From Desarmillaria ectypa (lineage: Eukaryota; Basidiomycota; Agaricomycetes; Agaricales; Physalacriaceae), in the NCBI GenBank assembly GCA_030407005.1, contig JAUDYN010000007.1, positions 744,001 to 808,000 on the forward strand: a stretch of 64,000 nucleotides of DNA, in the 5' to 3' direction. Position 1 is the first letter of the stretch. Each line of letters starts with the position of its first letter. Shown in pieces: positions 13,129 to 26,363 of the stretch. The notes below the pieces were generated by a model. That model saw only the letters and a list, made by a program, of their open reading frames with translations. It did not search any database and was not told where the DNA came from. Position numbers and translations under genes: made by a program.

Positions 13129-15280
13129 ATGTTGAGCAGCACCACCACCGCCCTAGTCATGTCTGACATTCCTCCGACCGAGGCGTCGAGCTCGAAGAGC
13201 AGTATCAGGCAAGCAAACTCGCCTCCACCAACGCCGCCATCGCCAGTGGGCTCAGAAACAGGTCGGATCCACTTATCATGCTCCACTGAGGCATGGCTCA
13301 TTGTTAGGTGGCCTTTACAGAAGTCAAGCTATCCAGGAAGCGGGAGCGGGAGGTTTCTCAGGAGCCAGTTGCAACAACGAAGACCGCCGTCGTCAGTCAT
13401 CGCGACCAATTCTGAATTGTCGTCACTAACCGATACGCTGTGCTTTTCCCAGGATACCGACACCTCGACCCGCGACAATCGAGAAATTCGCACTCCAGCA
13501 AAGAAGAACAGAGTCGCCTTGAGCTCTACAGTTGAAGAAGATGATGGCATTATAGGCTCTCGGTCAAATTCGCCTTCACCAACCTTTGGCTCGCCACCCC
13601 AAGAGATGAAAATCAAAGTTCGGCAAATCAGTCAGGGCGTCGAGGACCTTAGCTGGCGGAAGAAGCCTAACTTTGTGACGGGTCCTAACGATGGGCAGGA
13701 TTCCGCCGTGGAGATGTTTGTTGATAGCGACAAGTCGGACAAGCACGAAGAAATCACCATTTCCAATGGGTCGGCCGACATAAAGGACCAACAAGAAGAA
13801 CATGATGTCTCACACGTCGATGAGGCGTCTACTGTTCTTCCACCTACATCACCCTCTACGACGGATGAAGTTTCGAAGAGCTCGCGACGAGACTCCGATT
13901 CCGATTCTGGCGAGAGGGACAAAGGTTTGAAGAGAAAGTTCCTGGAACGTGGGACCAGCCAGGGTCCGCAGGAGGTGGGAGGATCTGATAAGGCTGCCTC
14001 AGAACCCGTGAAACGGCCTAGAGATGACACAGGCAAGGACGATAATCCCCGGGAGAGTAAGCGACCCTCACCGCCTCCGGAGCAGAACGCAAGTCCGTCT
14101 CCTAGTTCTCCTGCACCAAAATTCGTGCGCTTTCATCTCTCAGTGGTACACCATTTTATAACTGACACTTTGCGCAGGGCGGGTTTGGAGCTTACGCTGC
14201 TACAAAGTCTCCTTTTGCTTCAGTAAAAGGGCCTAACGTGTTTGGGTCCAAAAAATCTTCTGGCTCATCGACTCCAATCACGTCTTCGGTATCTTCCTCT
14301 TCCTTTGGGACACCCCTTTTAGGAGAATCGTCCACGGCTTCTAGTTCGGCCGCGACACCCGCAAAGCGCTCTGGTTTTGAGGCATTTGCTTCGCCAGCAT
14401 CTCCCTTTGCTTCCATCGCACAGAATAAGTCATCTGTGTTGGGAGGCGGAACATCCAAGCTTGGACGGAGTAAATCTCCCACGCACCGAGCGAACTCCGC
14501 CAATGCGAGTGCATTTTCGGCATATAGTGGCGCTAGTCAAGGGTTTGCACTACCTGCATCTAAGCGTGCTCGTGCGGGGTCCCCGGCAATGACACATCTG
14601 GAGAAGAAACAGAGCAAGTTTGTCCCCAATGGTTCAGATAGCTGTGCAGAGGAAGATAGTAGCGACGGAAAAGGCGCTAGCTTTGGCGAAAAATTGCGGG
14701 CAGGAAAGGACCAGTCCGATGAGGAGCACGAAGCTCCCAAGATTGCCTTGACTGAACAAGAAGGTGAGTATTCTGGACATACTTTGGTACCTTTTGGTTT
14801 GAAGGCTTTTGTATAGTAATGACTGGGGAAGAAGAAGAGGAAACGATTCATCAAGTTCGAGGAAAGCTGTTTGCACTCTCTGATGGTACGGCCTGGAAGG
14901 AGCGCGGCACGGGTGTATTGAAGCTGAATGTGAGAGCTTCAGATGGAGGTGGTGCGAGGTTATGTGGGTCGTTTCTTTTTCATATCTTCAATTTACCGAT
15001 ACTAATGGCTACGCATACATAGTAATGCGAAAAGAGGCAGTATACACCGTACTGCTCAATGTCACTTTGTTCCATGGGATGCGTTGCGTGCTCGCGCAAG
15101 ACCCACGATACGTACGCTTTAGTGTCATTGAAGATGGAGTGACAACACACTATAACCTTAGGGTGAGCTCCTTCGCTTTTGCCCGAAGAATTATCCTAAT
15201 TTTGACTTTTGTAGCTGGCGAATCCCAAAATTGCGGAGGAGCTCATGGAGGAGATTCATGCAAATCTTCCGTCAGCATAA
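13129..15280 (+). CDS. YRB2: Ran-binding-domain protein, Yrb2/Hba1-like (seven exons, 604 aa)
   Basis: Seven exons join in frame: 13129-13261, 13321-13391, 13453-14124, 14178-14763, 14817-14963, 15023-15162 and 15215-15280, giving 604 residues. Exon 2, in a different frame from the long uninterrupted reading, restores the family motif VKLSRKREREVSQEP. Exon 3 has KVRQISQGVEDLSWRKK. Exon 4 begins GGFGAYAATKSPFASV, followed by Ser/Phe-Gly-rich nucleoporin-like sequence. Exons 5-7 are the RanBP1 domain (VRGKLFALSDGTAWKERGTG; LNVTLFHGMRCVLAQDPRYV). Such proteins bind RanGTP in the nucleus and help Crm1-dependent export. The first ATG (13129) is used; ATG 13159 (MSDIPPTEAS) is an equally good start and would remove ten residues. 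The first donor (GTCGGA) is weak, but the phase works. Confidence 0.88.
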
Positions 15281-15534
15281 AGGCTGCAGGAATGGCAAAT
15301 AAAGATGTTCTATGACTGTTGATGTAAAATTTACCCCTTGAAGTCTTTACCAGTCTTATGTATTGTTGCTTTCTGTGTGCTGATCACAAATTATTATACA
15401 TGCCTCTATTCGACATGACAATATCGATATGAATTTTGCATTGAGTCTTCTATACCACAAGTATTCCACTCGCAGTATGTTCTTATTAGCCTGGTATTTA
15501 GTGTGAAACAAGTTACAAGGAGCTGTTCCTTGCC

Positions 15535-16210
15535 CGGATCGTCGGCTCAAGGCCAAGGGCACCCCTGTTGTGCCGTTGGTAGTCGTAACCTGATAGGGGA
15601 CTCTTTTATCTGATAAAATGAAATGCGAAATGATCATGCAACCTGCGTACCAGCAACCACCATGAAATGCTATTAAAAAAGACGATTCTCATGCTCTTGA
15701 ACGCATACACCTCTCTCTACAGCAATAATTACAATGACTGTGGCTGTTCTCATTGTAAGCGACCATCCTGTTTGTTAATCATGGATGAAACACCAGTTGA
15801 GGGTGACCCGTACCATTCAGGTAACGACGGTACTATCCGAGGTGGTGACTGAGTACTGAGCCCTGACGCCCCCCCTGGCTGAGTACGTACTAGTGGATGG
15901 TGATGGTTATGCGTACAAGCACTACAACATCTCAGAGAAGCTTACCAAGATCTTTGTAGTACGACCTGATGGAATCATTGGGGCGCTTGTGAGTGGTGTA
16001 GATGGACTGAAGCGGTACTTCGACAAGATCTTGCTCTGATACACATACCAATAGAAACTCGATATTATTTACGCACACGTACATATTTTTAACTCGTGAT
16101 ATCAACTCTTACTGATCGTCGTGTGGTCAAGCTGCGGGTCATCTCGGCAGAAAAATGCCTTTTCTAAAATCAAGCTGCAACGTTCTTTCCGTTCTTCCTA
16201 GTATCATGAG
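15535..16210 (+). repeat. Upstream copy of a tandem duplication (FAD monooxygenase unit)
   Basis: This segment aligns collinearly with pieces of 16211-18770. The promoter block TGTTGTGCC.TTGGTAGTCGTAA is near 15569 here and near 16225 in the other unit. Exon 1 plus the first intron donor are shared (15734 and 16462). The 3' flank (TACACATACCAATAGAAACTCG, then TTCTTCCTAG) is shared at 16040-16205 and 18560-18757. The two units are therefore head to tail, and the first has lost most of the internal sequence. Confidence 0.85.
15734..16039 (+). pseudogene. Deletion-bearing copy of the FAD monooxygenase gene
   Basis: The copy starts with ATG ACT GTG GCT GTT CTC ATT and the same intron donor as the intact neighbour. 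It then jumps directly to sequence equivalent to 18106 (the segment reading MDETPVEG), skipping the entire FAD-binding core. A 12-nt loss follows (GAAGAGACCGTT present only in the intact copy), then an early TGA after GGD, a second deletion equivalent to about 18210-18400, and finally the last 150 bp of the gene, almost unchanged, to the same TGA. It cannot encode a functional hydroxylase. The high remaining identity (a few percent mismatches by eye) suggests a fairly recent event. Confidence 0.9.
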
Positions 16211-16319
16211 TGAGCGTAAGGTACCTCTGTTGTGCCATTGGTAGTCGTAATCTGATAAGCGATCTGAATACATTAAAATACCACGAGAGTTGACATAATA
16301 ATGCTTACGATGCAGAATC

Positions 16320-16351
16320 TTCCTTCCTTCCTTCCTTCCTTCCTTCCTTCC
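16320..16351. repeat. (TTCC)8 microsatellite in the promoter of the intact FAD monooxygenase
   Basis: Eight perfect TTCC units lie about 110 bp upstream of the ATG at 16462. The corresponding place in the deleted upstream copy (about 15630-15650) lacks the repeat, so it arose or expanded after, or was lost since, the duplication. CT-rich tracts near fungal start sites can influence transcription; an effect here is conjecture. Confidence 0.95.
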
Positions 16352-16461
16352 GACATGGATACCGATACAGTCCGTGGACCCGCAACAGCCATGAAATGCT
16401 ATAAAAATAACGATGTTTGTGCTCTTGGACCTATACATCTTTCTCCTCAGCAATTATCACA

Positions 16462-18559
16462 ATGACTGCGGCTGTTCTCATTGTAAGCGACCAACCTTTT
16501 TGTGCGCTACCCTTCACTCAATCGTTCCGTAGGTTGGCGCTGGACCTTCAGGCCTTTCCCTGGCTCTTGCTTTGCTACAGAATAGCGTCTCTGTTCGAAT
16601 CATTGACAAGCTTTCTGTGTTCCGAGTTGGCCAGAAAGGCTCTGGTATCCAGGTACTTGCGTTTGCCATTTTCTCAAGACGTGTTACTTGACTCCTATCC
16701 TAGTCCAGGATCCTTGAGCTCTACAAGCTCCTCGGTGTCCTCCCTGATATACAGAAGAAAGGCGGAGTACCTCAGCCCAAGTTGCAGTACCTTCCTGGGG
16801 GCGCGACCAAGGTCGAGACATTATCCTTCATGAAGGATACCCCCGACCGACCCTATGTACGTGTCTATACTGGCTACCAATTCTGGTATTAACTCGGATT
16901 TTAGATCAACCCCATCATGTTAGGGCAAGACCGACACGAAGAAATACTACGCAAACACCTGGCCAGATATGGTGTCGCAGTCGAGTTGGAGACCGAGTTG
17001 GTCTCCTTCGAACAATTCCCTGACCGAGTGGTCTCTCGCGTCGTCAAGACTCGTGATGGGCAACATTTTGAAGAGTCTATAGAGAGCAAATGGATCGTAG
17101 GTGCAGAAGGCGCCCACAGCGTTGTGCGTAAAACGCTTGGTTTGACATTCCTTGGAGAGACACGGAAGGGAGATAATTTAGTTCTCGGAGATATCCATAT
17201 CAAGAAGCCGCTACTGGACAGAGACGTATGTTGCGCGTTCGACTCTTTTCCCATTCAGCAATTGACTGTTTTACTAAAATATTTCAAGGTATGGCACGTA
17301 TGGGGCGAGCCTGCTACAAAAGCGTACGTGTCTTCACATTGATTATCTAACGACTGAGTTCTGAACCATTTTATTAGTGTGTCCCTCCGACCTTTCGAGA
17401 CCAAAGATGACGACAAATACACTTTCATCTGTATGGGTCGTGATTTGGATACCGACAAGATGGCGTCTGGTCGAGAGGAATTTATCAAAGCGTTTTATCA
17501 AATAAGTGGACGCACTGATATTGAATTCGGTGATCTCATCTGGATTTCCAACTTTCAGTGAGCCTGATTCCTTTACACTATGATCGTCAATAATAAGACG
17601 CCTCTAGGCCCAATGTTCGAATGGTCAATAGTTACGGCTCTGGTCGAGCTTTTGTTACTGGAGGTAGGTTCATCATCTAATAACATAATGATTGTATGCT
17701 GATGAATGACAAGATTCCGCTCATGTTCACAGCCCTACTGGTGGCCAGGTACTTTTATTGTTTTCTTTCCCTCATCGTGTCTGACCAGCACTAACTTCAA
17801 ACTTGTAGGGGCTGAACTCGGGTATCCAAGACTCCGTGAGTAAAGCAAGTAGCACATAGATATTAAAGTTTCCTGACGTGTCTACAGGTCAACTTGGCTT
17901 GGAAACTCGCTCTTGTTCATAAAGGCCTGGCTTCCCAAAGTCTCCTCGACAGTTATTCTCAAGAACGCATTCCTGTCATCGCAGCAATGCTTGACAAGAC
18001 CTCTGAACTCCTGACAAAGACCTTCAAGCCCGGAGGAGATGGTCGGGCAGGTTGGGCCAGAGGCTACGAGCTTCGTCAACTAGGCGTTAACTACCGTGCT
18101 AGTCCCGTAATCATGGATGAAACACCGGTTGAGGGTGAAGAGACCGTTGACCCGTACCAATCAGGTAACGACGGCACCATCCGGGGTGGTGACCGAGCTC
18201 CTGACGCCCCCGGCCTTGTATTCGTTAACGATTCCTCGCATAAGACCAGTCTTTTTGACGTCTTTGGCTCGTCCTATCACACAGTCCTTGTCTTCTCTGA
18301 CGAGAATATCGCTGTTCTGGATGCTGTGAAGAGTTACCCTACCGGTGCTGTCAAGTCCGTGGTCATTGTTCCGCAGCAACCGACGGGCGCTATTTTGGCT
18401 GACCATCTACTGGTGGATGGTGATGGTTATGCGTACAAGCACTACAAGATCGCAGAGAAGCTTACCAAGATCGTTGTAGTCCGACCTGATGGAATCATTG
18501 GGGCGCTTGTGAGTGGTGTAGATGGACTGAAGCGGTACTTCGACAAGATCTTGCTCTGA
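16462..18559 (+). CDS. FAD-dependent aromatic hydroxylase (phenol 2-monooxygenase/PHBH-type) with thioredoxin-like C-terminus
   Basis: Exon 1 is only 21 nt (16462-16482). Joining it to 16533 gives MTAAVLIVGAGPSGLSLAL, the dinucleotide-binding GxGxxG motif at the extreme N-terminus. Further exons begin at 16704, 16905 and beyond. The conserved DG-type segment reads WIVGAEGAHSVVRKTLGL, and the second FAD motif, assembled over introns at 17665-17890, reads GDSAHVHSPTGGQGLNSG then QDSVNLAWKLALVHKG. The C-terminal part (18100-18559) is the thioredoxin-like dimerisation domain, ending VRPDGIIGALVSGVDGLKRY. The family hydroxylates phenolic or polyketide rings with NAD(P)H and O2; the substrate here is unknown. 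No signal peptide is seen. A broken copy lies just upstream, and a related gene faces it from 21730. Confidence 0.9.
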
Positions 18560-18838
18560 TACACATACCAATAGAAACTCGGTTAGCTACTCCGATATTA
18601 TTTATGCACACTTGTACATACTTTTTCCAGACGTGTACTCACCCAGGACATCAATTATTACTGATCGCCGTGTCATACTACGCTGGCAAACTGCGCATCA
18701 TCTCTACAGGGTATTTCTCTTCTATACTCAAAAACAGTCCTTTTCGTTCTTCCTAGATTCACGAGTATGCTCTGCGGTATGGTCGCGGATCTACTATCCT
18801 CTTTAACAAATAGGGTCTTTGCCATTTTATTTGTCGGA

Positions 18839-18985
18839 ATGAGCCTTCAACGCTCGCTCTCGCAGTATTCGGTAGACCTGCCTTCGTTCGTTCTCTGTTA
18901 CCTGTACATACTACACCATCCACCTCTTCCGATGTGGTCCCCGACATTTGGATGTTACTGCGATTGCGAAGACCGATTGAAGGAG
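18839..18985 (-). pseudogene. Decayed fragment of the Ubl-WLM protease gene
   Basis: About 145 bp match 24210-24360 inside the intact Ubl-WLM gene in the same orientation, including the exact run CGCTCGCTCTCGCAGTATTC. On the minus strand the fragment reads LRNRSNIQMSGTTSEEVDG against LRNGSKIQMLGTTTEELDG in the intact gene, then loses the frame. The adjoining minus-strand frame up to 19173 (LLLIGGASALLIGTRLG and onward) has no clear counterpart and may be a strongly diverged ubiquitin-like segment or unrelated sequence. No complete gene is present. Confidence 0.85.
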
Positions 18986-19259
18986 CCTCCACCATCAATG
19001 AAGGCTGCGGCTCCTAGCACGAAACCAACTGTTAAGCTCTTAACCGGTACGGTCACATCGCGGGGAAAGGTAATGCCCAAGATATCTTTTGCTGGTAAGA
19101 GCGTCGGTGGTCCTAGGCGGGTGCCTATCAATAGTGCAGAAGCGCCACCTATCAGCAAAAGACGAGTGTACAAGTAATTTTAATTTTTGCAGTTTGTTAT
19201 CGCATTACGTAACGTGTCTCATGTACATTATATTCATAAATTACTGGTATTTCGGAATT

Positions 19260-21730
<2,471 letters not shown>

Positions 21731-22292
21731 GATAAGTCGAACTTGTGGGGGCCAAGTAACCCGATAGATTTGCTACCTCTTATTTTATATTCGCTGGCAG
21801 GGACGGGAATGAGAATCGGTTCCCTTATCGAGGACTCCGCATCGGCCTCATCGTCGGGTGACAGGAAGAAGCTTTTTTGCGCTAACAGAGCATGTACCTG
21901 TAAGACCTTTAGAAAGCAACTTTCCGCCCAATCGGCTGGTAAGTGCATACTTTTGTAGCTTCGTTTGGATAGAAGGACTAGGCAGATCATGATTGAGGGT
22001 GTACCGAGGATCGCATCAATACCTTAACGGGTACGCAGTCTCTCACTCTCTCCCACGAGGTAATTGTTGGAACAAACGTGTATAAAATCGCATCTTCGGG
22101 CACATAAGCCGCTGATATGTGGTTCGAAAGCAAAAGGTAACAGTACATCTGTAATGGAGACTGGAAGAGCATAGGAAAGTAGGGCAAAGGCTGTAATGGA
22201 AGGATAACAGAAAAAGCGCGCTGAAAGGAGGACGAATTAAATCAGGGTTCAATGAACTGGGTACGATACGTACCATTAGATCCATACAGTCA
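21731..22292. other. Intergenic region upstream of the second monooxygenase
   Basis: This 560 bp holds the presumed promoter of the minus-strand monooxygenase and the 3' side of the polymerase-subunit gene. Minus and plus open frames here have no recognisable motifs and no plausible splice continuation into either neighbour. Confidence 0.5.
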
Positions 22293-23067
22293 TCACACCT
22301 GATCATAGAAGACATTCTGCGCATAATCGGAACTGTCCCTTCCCTGCCGAGTCGTCAAAATGTCACGAATCTGAAGGGTTGAAGTCATTTCGACGGAGCT
22401 TTGTGTCAGTCCTTTGAAATTGTGCGCACCTCGGGTGGAGGATTGAGTTCCATCTTTGCAGCCCTTTCCCAGCGCTCCAACCTTGTGACGCCAATACACG
22501 GACCATACTCGTAGGAGCTAAAACACATGTGCCGTTAATATAGCAGTCGCGAGCAAGGTAATGTTAACTGACAGATCAAAAACTCGGAGTATTTCGTGGA
22601 ACTCGTCTTGATCCTCACCATGGACTACAATGCATCGTGAGACGAAGACCTTTGACGTTATAGATGCTACTCACTAGGCTCGTCAACCCCGCTCTTCTCC
22701 TTATATGCGCGGTAAATGGACTTCCACTTGGGATCACTTCCTACAAGGCCGGTTTCATCAGCTTTCCTTTTTCCTTGTTCGTGGTGTCAGCGTCTTCGTG
22801 GTGGCGACCTGGTATATGCAACGAACCTTTATTCTTCGCAACGACAGCCCGTTTGTCTTTGTGAGGAGACCGCACAAATTGGAATTCTTCATCCCCATCC
22901 TCCGAAGATGATAGATCAATGTCGTTATCCAAGTCGAGTACCACGGGTTTTGAAGGGGTTATTGGATTGTCGTTAGGCTTTTTGCTTCCAGAACTAGAAG
23001 TACGCTTTGAAGCCACAAAGCTCAGCTTCTGCTGTCGAAGATTAGAAGTAGAGTTGAATCTAGACAT
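22293..23067 (-). CDS. CDM1: DNA polymerase delta subunit 4 (POLD4/Cdm1-like)
   Basis: The ATG at 23067 opens MSRFNSTSNLRQQKLSFVAS, an N-terminal stretch whose QKLSF resembles a PCNA-binding motif. The low-complexity acidic middle is followed, after an intron from about 22835 to 22783, by KRKADETGLVGSDPKWKSIY. The next exons give EDQDEFHEILRVFDL and SYEYGPCIGVTRLERWERA, the diagnostic block of POLD4, then IRDILTTRQGRDSSDYAQNV and a TGA at 22293-22295. POLD4/Cdm1 is the smallest, stabilising subunit of replicative polymerase delta. At roughly 200 residues it is longer than the human protein because of the N-terminal extension. The first intron acceptor (CAAG) is my least certain border. Confidence 0.88.
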
Positions 23068-23451
23068 GATACAGATAGACTGGAAAACTTGAGAGCAAAG
23101 TGAGAATGAAGAGGAGAGAAAGTAACGTGCTCTTGAGTCCGTAAACAGAAGTTGATAATAACAAATGTAAGCCAGATATTAATTATTCAAATAAATAAAT
23201 AATCCGATGTTATATGCAGTACTGAAAAGTATACTCAGAATCAATATTCCTCGGAATCGCATTGAGCGCCATCGACGGCAGGACTTTCAGTCGATAAGTA
23301 CTTACTTACAAATGACTTCGATAGCATCTGAGCTCGATATCAGTGCACTTAGAACTAGAACGCCGTTGTTCCGTCCTTCGCATCTACAATATTACCCAAT
23401 GCGCAGCAAGGACTCGATTATGATGATTTATAGAGTACGAATCGTCGGTGC
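23068..23451. other. Intergenic, between polymerase-subunit promoter and protease 3' end
   Basis: An AT-rich stretch near 23150-23200 (repeated AATAAATAAATAA-like sequence) lies upstream of the polymerase-subunit ATG. A plus-strand frame at 23207-23455 has no family features and is treated as chance. Confidence 0.5.
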
Positions 23452-24548
23452 TTAACTTTTAGGGCCTAGTGAAGACGGACCTGCAGTTCCACAGGAATCT
23501 TCCATTTCCTGCTCCTCCTTACGCAGCCGAGCCGTCGTAGCATCTAATAGACGCTGACGACGTTCCTCGTTGGACTCGTCACGATTGAAAGAACCGGATC
23601 CTCCGAGGACCTGTATACGGGCTTCCGTCTCGAGTTCAGACGATGGTTCGTACGCCTCGTAAGTCTCCAAGCCAGAGAGTGAATGTGTGCTGCCGTCTCT
23701 AGCACGCTCAAATTCGGCTACCTCTCTATTGAGTTTCGAATTAAGTTCCTTGAACTAACGAAAATCGAGCGTCAGAAAAAGCGCAGAAGGAATGTATACG
23801 CGTACGTTATTATCATGATCCCCCCAAACGTTATGCGTCAGCTCATGACATAGGACGCGCCGGACCTCCTTGTATGTGCGGAATCCATCATAACGGTCTG
23901 TCCGTAGCCTTAGTTTAATCTGCTGCCCGGCATTAACATTGAGCCCAAGCAGCCCGGGGTGCTCATGCGGTGCCAACTCGGTTAATACACGAACAGAGAA
24001 CTGGTGGTGCTGCATGATATGCTGGATGGCTAGATCATCTGATAGACGCTGTAAGAGATTATGCGCTGAGGCAGGGTTGGGTAAATGTGGAAGAGGCAGT
24101 AGTTGATGAAAGCGGTAGTTGAGCGAAGCGTTGTTCATGGTCCCTGTAGAGCGAACCTATACATAGTGAGTAGCGGCACAGTAGTTATACTGAGAGAAAG
24201 TACCTTGTAAGCCGGAGCCTTCAGCGCTCGCTCTCGCAGTATTCGGTCGACCCGCCTCTGTTCGCTCTCCGTCACCTGTATACCATCCAACTCTTCTGTT
24301 GTGGTCCCCAACATTTGGATCTTGCTTCCATTGCGAAGATCGATTGAAACTACGGTCTCTTGCCCGACCCTATTCTGCTTGAGATTCTTGCCCTTGTAAA
24401 GGAGCTTCTGTAGGGAGGGTGATACCGATGTGAGCTTCTCCAGCTGGTCCTGTAGGTCGCCCAGTGTGCTCTCGGGATGCAGAGTGACGCGATGAGAGGT
24501 ACCGCGAAATACGATGGTGATTGCGATATCGGAAGATGCAGAGGCCAT
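23452..24548 (-). CDS. Ubiquitin-like/WLM-domain metalloprotease (Wss1-like)
   Basis: The ATG at 24548 starts MASASSDIAITIVFRG, a ubiquitin-like fold ending at IDLRNGSKIQMLGTT. Two introns (near 24160-24205 and 23757-23815) are removed to reach the WLM domain. This contains the zinc-protease signature HELTHNVWGDHD (HExxHxxGxxH-type) at about 23825-23860. The acidic, Arg-rich C-terminus ends SSLGPKS at TAA 23452-23454. Ubl-WLM proteins belong to the Wss1/SPRTN-like group, which cleaves proteins crosslinked to DNA and interacts with Cdc48 and ubiquitin or SUMO conjugates. I infer the role from domains; no Cdc48-binding motif was verified. An in-frame TTG at 24569 was rejected as a start. A scrap of this gene lies 5 kb away at 18.84-18.98 kb. 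Confidence 0.88.
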
Positions 24549-24849
24549 TGTTAGGGTGGTAGACTGCAAAGTTGCTGACGGCCGTAAGTAGCTATATGTT
24601 CCTTATGAATGAAAAGAATTAGTCAGAAACTGGTCAGTGCTCAGTAAGCATCTCGGGGCCGGAACTTGATCAAAAAAGACGAAAAAAGGCGGAATTCCAG
24701 AGAAAGAGAAAAAGGTATGTCTGGAATCGATATCCTTTCACAAATTCGAGGCGAATGTCGAAGACGAAGTAATAAAGCGTAAAAAGACAATGCCGGTGGC
24801 AGTGCTACTTCCCTTTCCAACTGACCCTCACCTTCAAATTTTTATTCCA
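24549..24849. promoter_or_regulatory. Shared divergent promoter, Ubl-WLM protease / MAK11
   Basis: The 301 bp between two opposing ATGs must carry both promoters. It contains an A-rich AAAAAAGACGAAAAAAGGCGG segment near 24672-24692. An upstream in-frame ATG at 24790 would add 20 residues to Mak11, so the real gap could be shorter. Confidence 0.6.
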
Positions 24850-26340
24850 ATGGCTCCTCCCCCGAAAAAAGCAAAGATTCAAATAAAATGCGACAAGCCC
24901 AAGGCTGTGAGCTCAGCACCACCCACCAAGGACAAGGGAAAACAGAAAGCAGCACCGCAAAACGAGCCCTCTACTTTACCCTCTACATTCAAAATCGTCG
25001 CCGGTTCGTACGAAAAACTACTCTACGGACTGGAAGGACGCGTCTCCGGGAACGATGAAAAGCTCGAATTTCACCTAAAGCCGATATTCATCTTCCCCGC
25101 ACACGTCTCGTGCATCAAGGCTGTCGCTGCGTCACCGAGTGGAGGTAAATGGCTCGCTACAGGGAGCTCAGACGAGATAGTGAAGGTGTGGGATCTACGA
25201 AGGAAGAAGGAAATCGGGGGTCTTATGCATCACGAAGGTAGGCAGTCCTTTTTTCTGCCATGATACTCCCTCTTACCCTACAATCATCTAGGTTCAATAA
25301 CCCATTTGAGCTTCCCGTCCCGGGGGCACCTGCTCTCAGCATCTGAAGACGGGACGTTATGTCTGTTCCGTGCACGAGATTGGGCTGTTCTGCGATCGCT
25401 GAAAGGTCATAAAGGCCGTGTCAATTGCGTAGCCGTCCATCCGTCTGGAAAGGTAGCGCTGAGCGTCGGTAAGGACAGGACCCTGCGTATGTGGGATCTC
25501 ATGCGGGGAAAAGGAAGCGCAAGTACCAAGTTGGGAAAAGGCTTGTCATTTCCAGAGGCTCTTTACTCTCAATATTTAATATGCTTTTAGAGGGTGAAGT
25601 TGTTCGATGGTCCGTGTCAGGCTCGCTCTTCATCGTTCAGTCGGGATCGACAATAGACGTTTACAACACTGTCGGTATCCTATATCGATGCCCGTATCAT
25701 TATTATCTCATTCTGGTTCTAGGACATGACACTCTTGCACACAATAAAGCACCCATCACGACTACATGATGCAAAATTCTGCAAACGCGTTGACAGTGAC
25801 GAGGAAGTACTCCTCGTCGGCGCCGAAGACAAAAAATTGACCATCTACGACGTATCGAATGACCCAGAAAAACTGCCAACCATAATCGGTTTGATGGTAG
25901 GTCACGAAAACCGGTAAGTTATCATGAAACGCTCTCTCTCGCGATTTACTCATCATAACAGTGTCAAAGCCGTCCAGACCCTTTCCATCACCTTACCAGC
26001 ATCCAAGAAGTCCCTCACGACAATCGTGTGCACCGCATCGTCTGATGGAAAAATTCATGTATATGATTTGGCAGCGCTTGACAAAACTTCACAAAAAGTC
26101 CAGGAAATTGAACCGGTGGCGGTTTACGATTCGAAAGGGACTAGACTCACTTGCATCGCTGTTGCGGATGGCGAGGCAGTGATCACTAATACTGCGGCCA
26201 AGAAGCGTAAGCGCGAGGAAGACGCAGCAGAAGGAGACGAGGATGAGGATGAGGATGCTGCTGATGAATGGGACATACAACCGGAAGAGGTTGAAGGAGA
26301 GGAAGATGAGGATGAAGGCGAGGATGAAGAGAGCAGTTAG
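24850..26340 (+). CDS. MAK11: WD40 protein Mak11 / PAK1IP1-like ribosome biogenesis factor
   Basis: From ATG 24850 (MAPPPKKAKIQIKCDKPKA), a basic leader precedes FKIVAGSYEKLLYGLEGR, the characteristic first repeat of Mak11/PAK1IP1. WD repeats follow: WLATGSSDEIVKVWDLR, HLLSASEDGTLCLFRARDW, and GHKGRVNCVAVHPSGKVALS with LRMWDL. Introns lie at about 25238-25290, around 25530-25590, 25680-25723 and 25914-25960. The C-terminus has a basic KKRKRE signal and a long Glu/Asp tail (26215-26338). Mak11 acts in 60S subunit assembly in the nucleolus in yeast. The alternative ATG at 24790 gives a hydrophobic leader, which would be odd for a nucleolar protein. The stop lies 23 bp from the stop of the convergent GPATCH1 gene. 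Confidence 0.88.
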
Positions 26341-26363
26341 ATTTATATCATTAATATATCCAT

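Noticed and set aside
13262..13452. Uninterrupted reading of the Ran-binding gene through 13129-14226
   Set aside because: Removing two introns (13262-13320, 13392-13452) keeps phase and restores the conserved VKLSRKREREVSQEP motif, which the uninterrupted frame lacks.
15230..15640. Possible extra gene between the Ran-binding gene and the duplicated unit
   Set aside because: The minus-strand frame at 15356-15637 is explained by the 3' flank of the Ran-binding gene and the start of the duplicated promoter.
18955..19173. 72-codon minus-strand frame with hydrophobic runs, possible small membrane protein
   Set aside because: It runs directly into the decayed Ubl-WLM fragment and no family is recognised; it is more likely debris.
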